From assembly GCA_027062125.1 (NCBI GenBank), contig JAMOTW010000204.1, forward strand, positions 1 through 14,525: 14,525 bases of DNA, written 5' to 3'. The notes beneath the pieces are model-generated. The model searched no databases. It worked only from the letters and a program-made list of their open reading frames with translations, and was not told the DNA's origin. This DNA is from Thermococcus sp. (GTDB taxonomy: Archaea; Methanobacteriota_B; Thermococci; Thermococcales; Thermococcaceae). This document shows, piece by piece, positions 12,359-14,525 of the stretch (position 1 is the stretch's first letter; each line of letters opens with the position of its first letter). The translations under genes were made by a program, and so were the position numbers.

Positions 12359-14017
12359 TCACTCCTCGACGACATAAACCGGAACCTTGCCGTGCGGAAC
12401 GCCGTATTTCTTGCCGTACCACTCGCTGAGGAAGTACCAGGCCGCTATGAGGAGCACGAAGCCGAGCGGAAGGAGTATGGCCCAGCTCCTGACTCCAAGG
12501 CCGAAGAGGATGTAGAGCACCGCGCCTATCGACGCGACGGTGAATGCGTAGGGTATCTGCGTGGTGACGTGGTCTATGTGGTCCGAACCGGAGAACATCG
12601 AGCTCATGATTGTCGTATCACTGATCGGTGAGCAGTGGTCACCGAAGATCGAGCCGGTGAAGGTGGCTCCGATTGTGGCGAAGACTATCTCATTGACATG
12701 GCCGTTGGTGAAGGCGAGACTGAGCTGGACACCGAGCGGGACCATGATGGCGAAGGTTCCCCAGCTGGTTCCGGTGGTGAAGGCGACGAACATCGCCGCG
12801 AGGAACATTATGAGCGGCATCCAGGGACCAAGGTTGGCTCCGGAGCCGGTGGCGAGGTTGATTATGTAAGTACCGGTTCCAACTGCATCGGCGGCGTTGC
12901 CAAGGCTCCAGGCAAGGACGAGGATGGTGTTTGCGAAGAGCATCTGCTTCATTCCCCTGACAACGGTGTCCTCCCACTCCTCGATGCTCATCTTCTTCCT
13001 GCCGAGGAGCATCAGGCTGGCGACGAGTACCATCACGAAGGAACCCCAGAGAAGTGCCGTGGCAGCGTCCGCCTCACGGAAGGACTCGATGAAGCTGTAG
13101 CTGAGGAAGTTGACCCCAAACGGGTTCTCGAGCTCCGTCCACCACCCGAGGTCCTGGCTGTAGGCGTAGAGGTTCGCCGCACCGGTGTACCACAGGCCTA
13201 ACATCGAGACTACAACGAGGGATATGATGGGTATGACGAAGTCCCAGAGGCTCCCGCCCTCCTTGGGCATTCCGAGGTCGGTCTCGGTGGTCATTAGCGG
13301 CTTGGCCCCGTCACGGAGAACCTTGCCCTCAGTCCTGGCGCGCATCTCAGCCTTCAGCATCGGTCCGTAGTGCCTGTGGGTGTAAGCCACTATGAAGACA
13401 AGGATTATCGCCAGGATCGAGTAGAACCTGAAGGGAACGCTCGAGAGCCACGCATCGTAGGAGTTGTAGGCCACTTTAGCGCCGTCAAAGCCCTTTCCTA
13501 TCATCGCCAGCTCGTAGCCGATCCATGTCGAGATAAGGGCCAGTCCCGCAACGGGCGCTGCAGTTGAGTCGTCTATGTAAGCCAGCATCTCCCTCGAAAC
13601 CCTGGTCCTGTCCGTTATCGGCCTCATCGTGTTCCCGACTATGATGGTGTTGGTGTAGTCGTCGAAGAACACGAGGACTCCCATGAGCCAGCCGAGAACC
13701 GAGGCACCCCTACTCGTCTTCACCCTCTTGGAGAGGGCATTGGCCAGTGCATGAACTCCACCGGACTTGTAGACGAGTCCGACGCCGGCTCCGATGAGGA
13801 AGTCGAAGATGAGTATCCTCGCGTTCCAGTCATCGGTCACGCTTCCCACTATCCACTCGAGGGTCTGGGTGGTACCTGTCACAGGGTTCCAGCCCGCTAT
13901 CATCAATCCACCAATCCAGACACCTGCAAACAGCGCCAGCACGACCCTCTTTGTCCAGATAGCCAATATAATGGCCACCAGGGGCGGCAACAGGGACAGT
14001 ATACCGAAGTCCGACAC
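12359..14017 (-). CDS. Na+/H+ antiporter, NhaC family
   Basis: A membrane transporter of 552 residues with about a dozen hydrophobic segments, expected to exchange Na+ for H+ across the membrane. It helps keep internal Na+ low and pH stable. Family features are the acidic pair D119/D120 in VLVFFDDYTNTIIVGNTMRP, D149/D150 in AYIDDSTAAPVAG, the TTGTSWGTF segment (414-422) and GDHCSPISDTT (459-469), all in membrane or re-entrant regions likely to bind the ion. Related NhaC-like proteins also carry malate/lactate or amino acids, so the substrate is not proven. The start is GTG at 14017 (VSDFGILSLLPP), 4 nt after GGAGGTGA (14022-14029). An upstream ATG at 14098 would lie before the TATA box at about 14059-14068 and is rejected. 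It has its own promoter and a T-rich terminator. Confidence 0.88.
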   Translation of the reverse strand: MSDFGILSLLPPLVAIILAIWTKRVVLALFAGVWIGGLMIAGWNPVTGTTQTLEWIVGSVTDDWNARILIFDFLIGAGVGLVYKSGGVHALANALSKRVKTSRGASVLGWLMGVLVFFDDYTNTIIVGNTMRPITDRTRVSREMLAYIDDSTAAPVAGLALISTWIGYELAMIGKGFDGAKVAYNSYDAWLSSVPFRFYSILAIILVFIVAYTHRHYGPMLKAEMRARTEGKVLRDGAKPLMTTETDLGMPKEGGSLWDFVIPIISLVVVSMLGLWYTGAANLYAYSQDLGWWTELENPFGVNFLSYSFIESFREADAATALLWGSFVMVLVASLMLLGRKKMSIEEWEDTVVRGMKQMLFANTILVLAWSLGNAADAVGTGTYIINLATGSGANLGPWMPLIMFLAAMFVAFTTGTSWGTFAIMVPLGVQLSLAFTNGHVNEIVFATIGATFTGSIFGDHCSPISDTTIMSSMFSGSDHIDHVTTQIPYAFTVASIGAVLYILFGLGVRSWAILLPLGFVLLIAAWYFLSEWYGKKYGVPHGKVPVYVVEE

Positions 14018-14021
14018 AGTT

Positions 14022-14068
14022 TCACCTCCAAAGGGTTTCACCCAAATAACAATCGGTGAAATATAAGT
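14022..14068 (-). promoter_or_regulatory. NhaC promoter and RBS deciding a GTG start
   Basis: The minus strand has ACTTATATTT (14059-14068) as TATA box, with transcription expected from about 14035, then GGAGGTGA (14022-14029) 4 nt before GTG at 14017. Together they exclude the longer ATG start at 14098. Confidence 0.7.
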
Positions 14069-14126
14069 CTTCCTGGAATACCTTTGGCGTAATGCCAACT
14101 TTTCGAAAACCCTGCTATCCTACCAC

Positions 14127-14208
14127 GTAGTTCACTGGCCCAAACGAATCCACACAGTGTACGATTATGAACTACTGCATTAATGGATACTTTCAAGTAC
14201 ATTAATGC
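14127..14208. repeat. Cluster of nested inverted repeats between the NhaC and UDG genes
   Basis: Two dyads lie end to end. The first is GTAGTTCA (14127-14134) with TGAACTAC (14168-14175), with CACTG/CAGTG inside it (14133-14137, 14155-14159). The second is GCATTAATG (14177-14185) with CATTAATGC (14200-14208), each arm containing the 8-bp palindrome CATTAATG, and TACTT/AAGTA between them. The rest of the 226-bp gap (14099-14324) has no open frame of note. These could be operators for the antiporter gene or elements of a small RNA. Confidence 0.5.
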
Positions 14209-14324
14209 TCACCACCACCATAAAAACCTTTCCCAGAAAAGCTTCAGGAGGGCGGGGGTCGAAATTAAAAAACGCCAAGGGGTCGTGCTTCACTCGGAAG
14301 AGTAATTGAAAGATGAAATGAGAT

Positions 14325-14525
14325 TCATAGGGAAGGGCCCACGAGCTCACGGAGCTTTGCGAAGTCCTTCCTGAGCTCCTCCCGTATCGGCGGCCGGTAG
14401 AGAGCTGCCGCTGGGTGGTAGGTCGGCATTATGACGATCTTCCCGAAGAGGGTGTGGGCCTCAAAGGTCTTCCCGTGTATCTTGCTTATCGGCTCGGGTT
14501 CGAAGCCGAACTTCCGGAGGATGTA
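14325..14525 (-). CDS. Uracil-DNA glycosylase, family 4 (partial, C-terminal 66 residues)
   Basis: Translating the minus strand from the window edge gives 66 residues ending at TGA (14325-14327). The segment PISKIHGKTFEAHTLFGKIVIMPTYHPAAALYRPPIREELRKDF is typical of the C-terminal part of family-4 uracil-DNA glycosylases, [4Fe-4S] enzymes that remove uracil from DNA. HPAAAL holds the conserved motif-3 histidine. The cluster cysteines and the first catalytic motif lie outside the window, so their state is unknown. Composition and position suggest an intact housekeeping repair gene. Its 3' end faces the repeat-rich gap before the NhaC-type antiporter gene. Confidence 0.88.
   Translation of the reverse strand, partial: YILRKFGFEPEPISKIHGKTFEAHTLFGKIVIMPTYHPAAALYRPPIREELRKDFAKLRELVGPSL

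Noticed and set aside
12635..13201. 188-aa plus-strand frame antisense to the NhaC-type antiporter
   Set aside because: Acidic, Gly/Glu-rich shadow of a GC-rich membrane protein gene; the opposite strand carries the clear family motifs.
14018..14098. N-terminal extension of the antiporter to ATG at 14098
   Set aside because: It would start before the TATA box, and its residues do not look like a membrane protein N-terminus; GTG at 14017 has a consensus ribosome binding site.

Overview
The window looks like a chromosomal segment of a Thermococcales archaeon, most likely Thermococcus. The evidence is the tungsten enzyme GAPOR beside the archaeal bifunctional FBP aldolase/phosphatase, an archaeal pantoate kinase beside an ATP-dependent DNA ligase of the Thermococcus type, a tRNA-Trp with an archaeal box C/D intron, BRE/TATA-style promoters, and strong GGAGGTGA ribosome binding sites with occasional GTG and TTG starts. 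From memory, GAPOR/FBPase and pantoate kinase/ligase are also neighbouring pairs in T. kodakarensis. Coding density is high and no gene-free stretch exceeds 300 bases. I see no insertion sequence, CRISPR array, prophage or rRNA.

Layout, left to right. Positions 1-472 (-) hold the start of an FAD/NAD(P)-dependent oxidoreductase, cut by the window edge. 537-2495 (-) is GAPOR and 2646-3773 (-) is the FBP aldolase/phosphatase. 3896-4132 (-) is a small protein of unknown function. 4229-4368 (+) is tRNA-Trp(CCA) with a 62-nt intron. 4564-4989 (-) is an Lrp/AsnC regulator and 5057-6310 (-) a tRNA m5U54 methyltransferase-type enzyme. 6420-6635 and 6690-7523 (+) are a small winged-helix protein and a MinD/ParA-like ATPase. 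The ATPase overlaps the end of convergent pyrE (7476-8036, -) by 48 bp. 8143-8859 and 8892-9626 (+) are two tandem, diverged PrsW-like intramembrane protease homologues. 9629-11317 (-) is the DNA ligase, 11357-12259 (-) pantoate kinase, 12359-14017 (-) an NhaC-type antiporter, and 14325-14525 (-) the C-terminal end of a type-4 uracil-DNA glycosylase.

Most of this is housekeeping. GAPOR drives glycolytic flux and FBPase drives gluconeogenic flux. Each has a near-match to the Thermococcales glycolytic motif (TATCAC-N5-GTGATA), but on opposite sides of its TATA box: over the start site of GAPOR, and upstream of the TATA box of fbp. This is the arrangement expected for one sugar-responsive regulator repressing the first and activating the second. 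The tRNA-Trp intron reads as a complete two-guide box C/D RNA aimed at C34 and C39 of its own tRNA.

The least explained parts are the wHTH/MinD-like pair (Arg in place of the signature Lys in the deviant Walker A motif), the tandem PrsW-like pair, a perfect 14-bp palindrome in front of the Lrp gene, and a cluster of nested inverted repeats between the antiporter and UDG genes. I did not find a clearly new multi-gene system.
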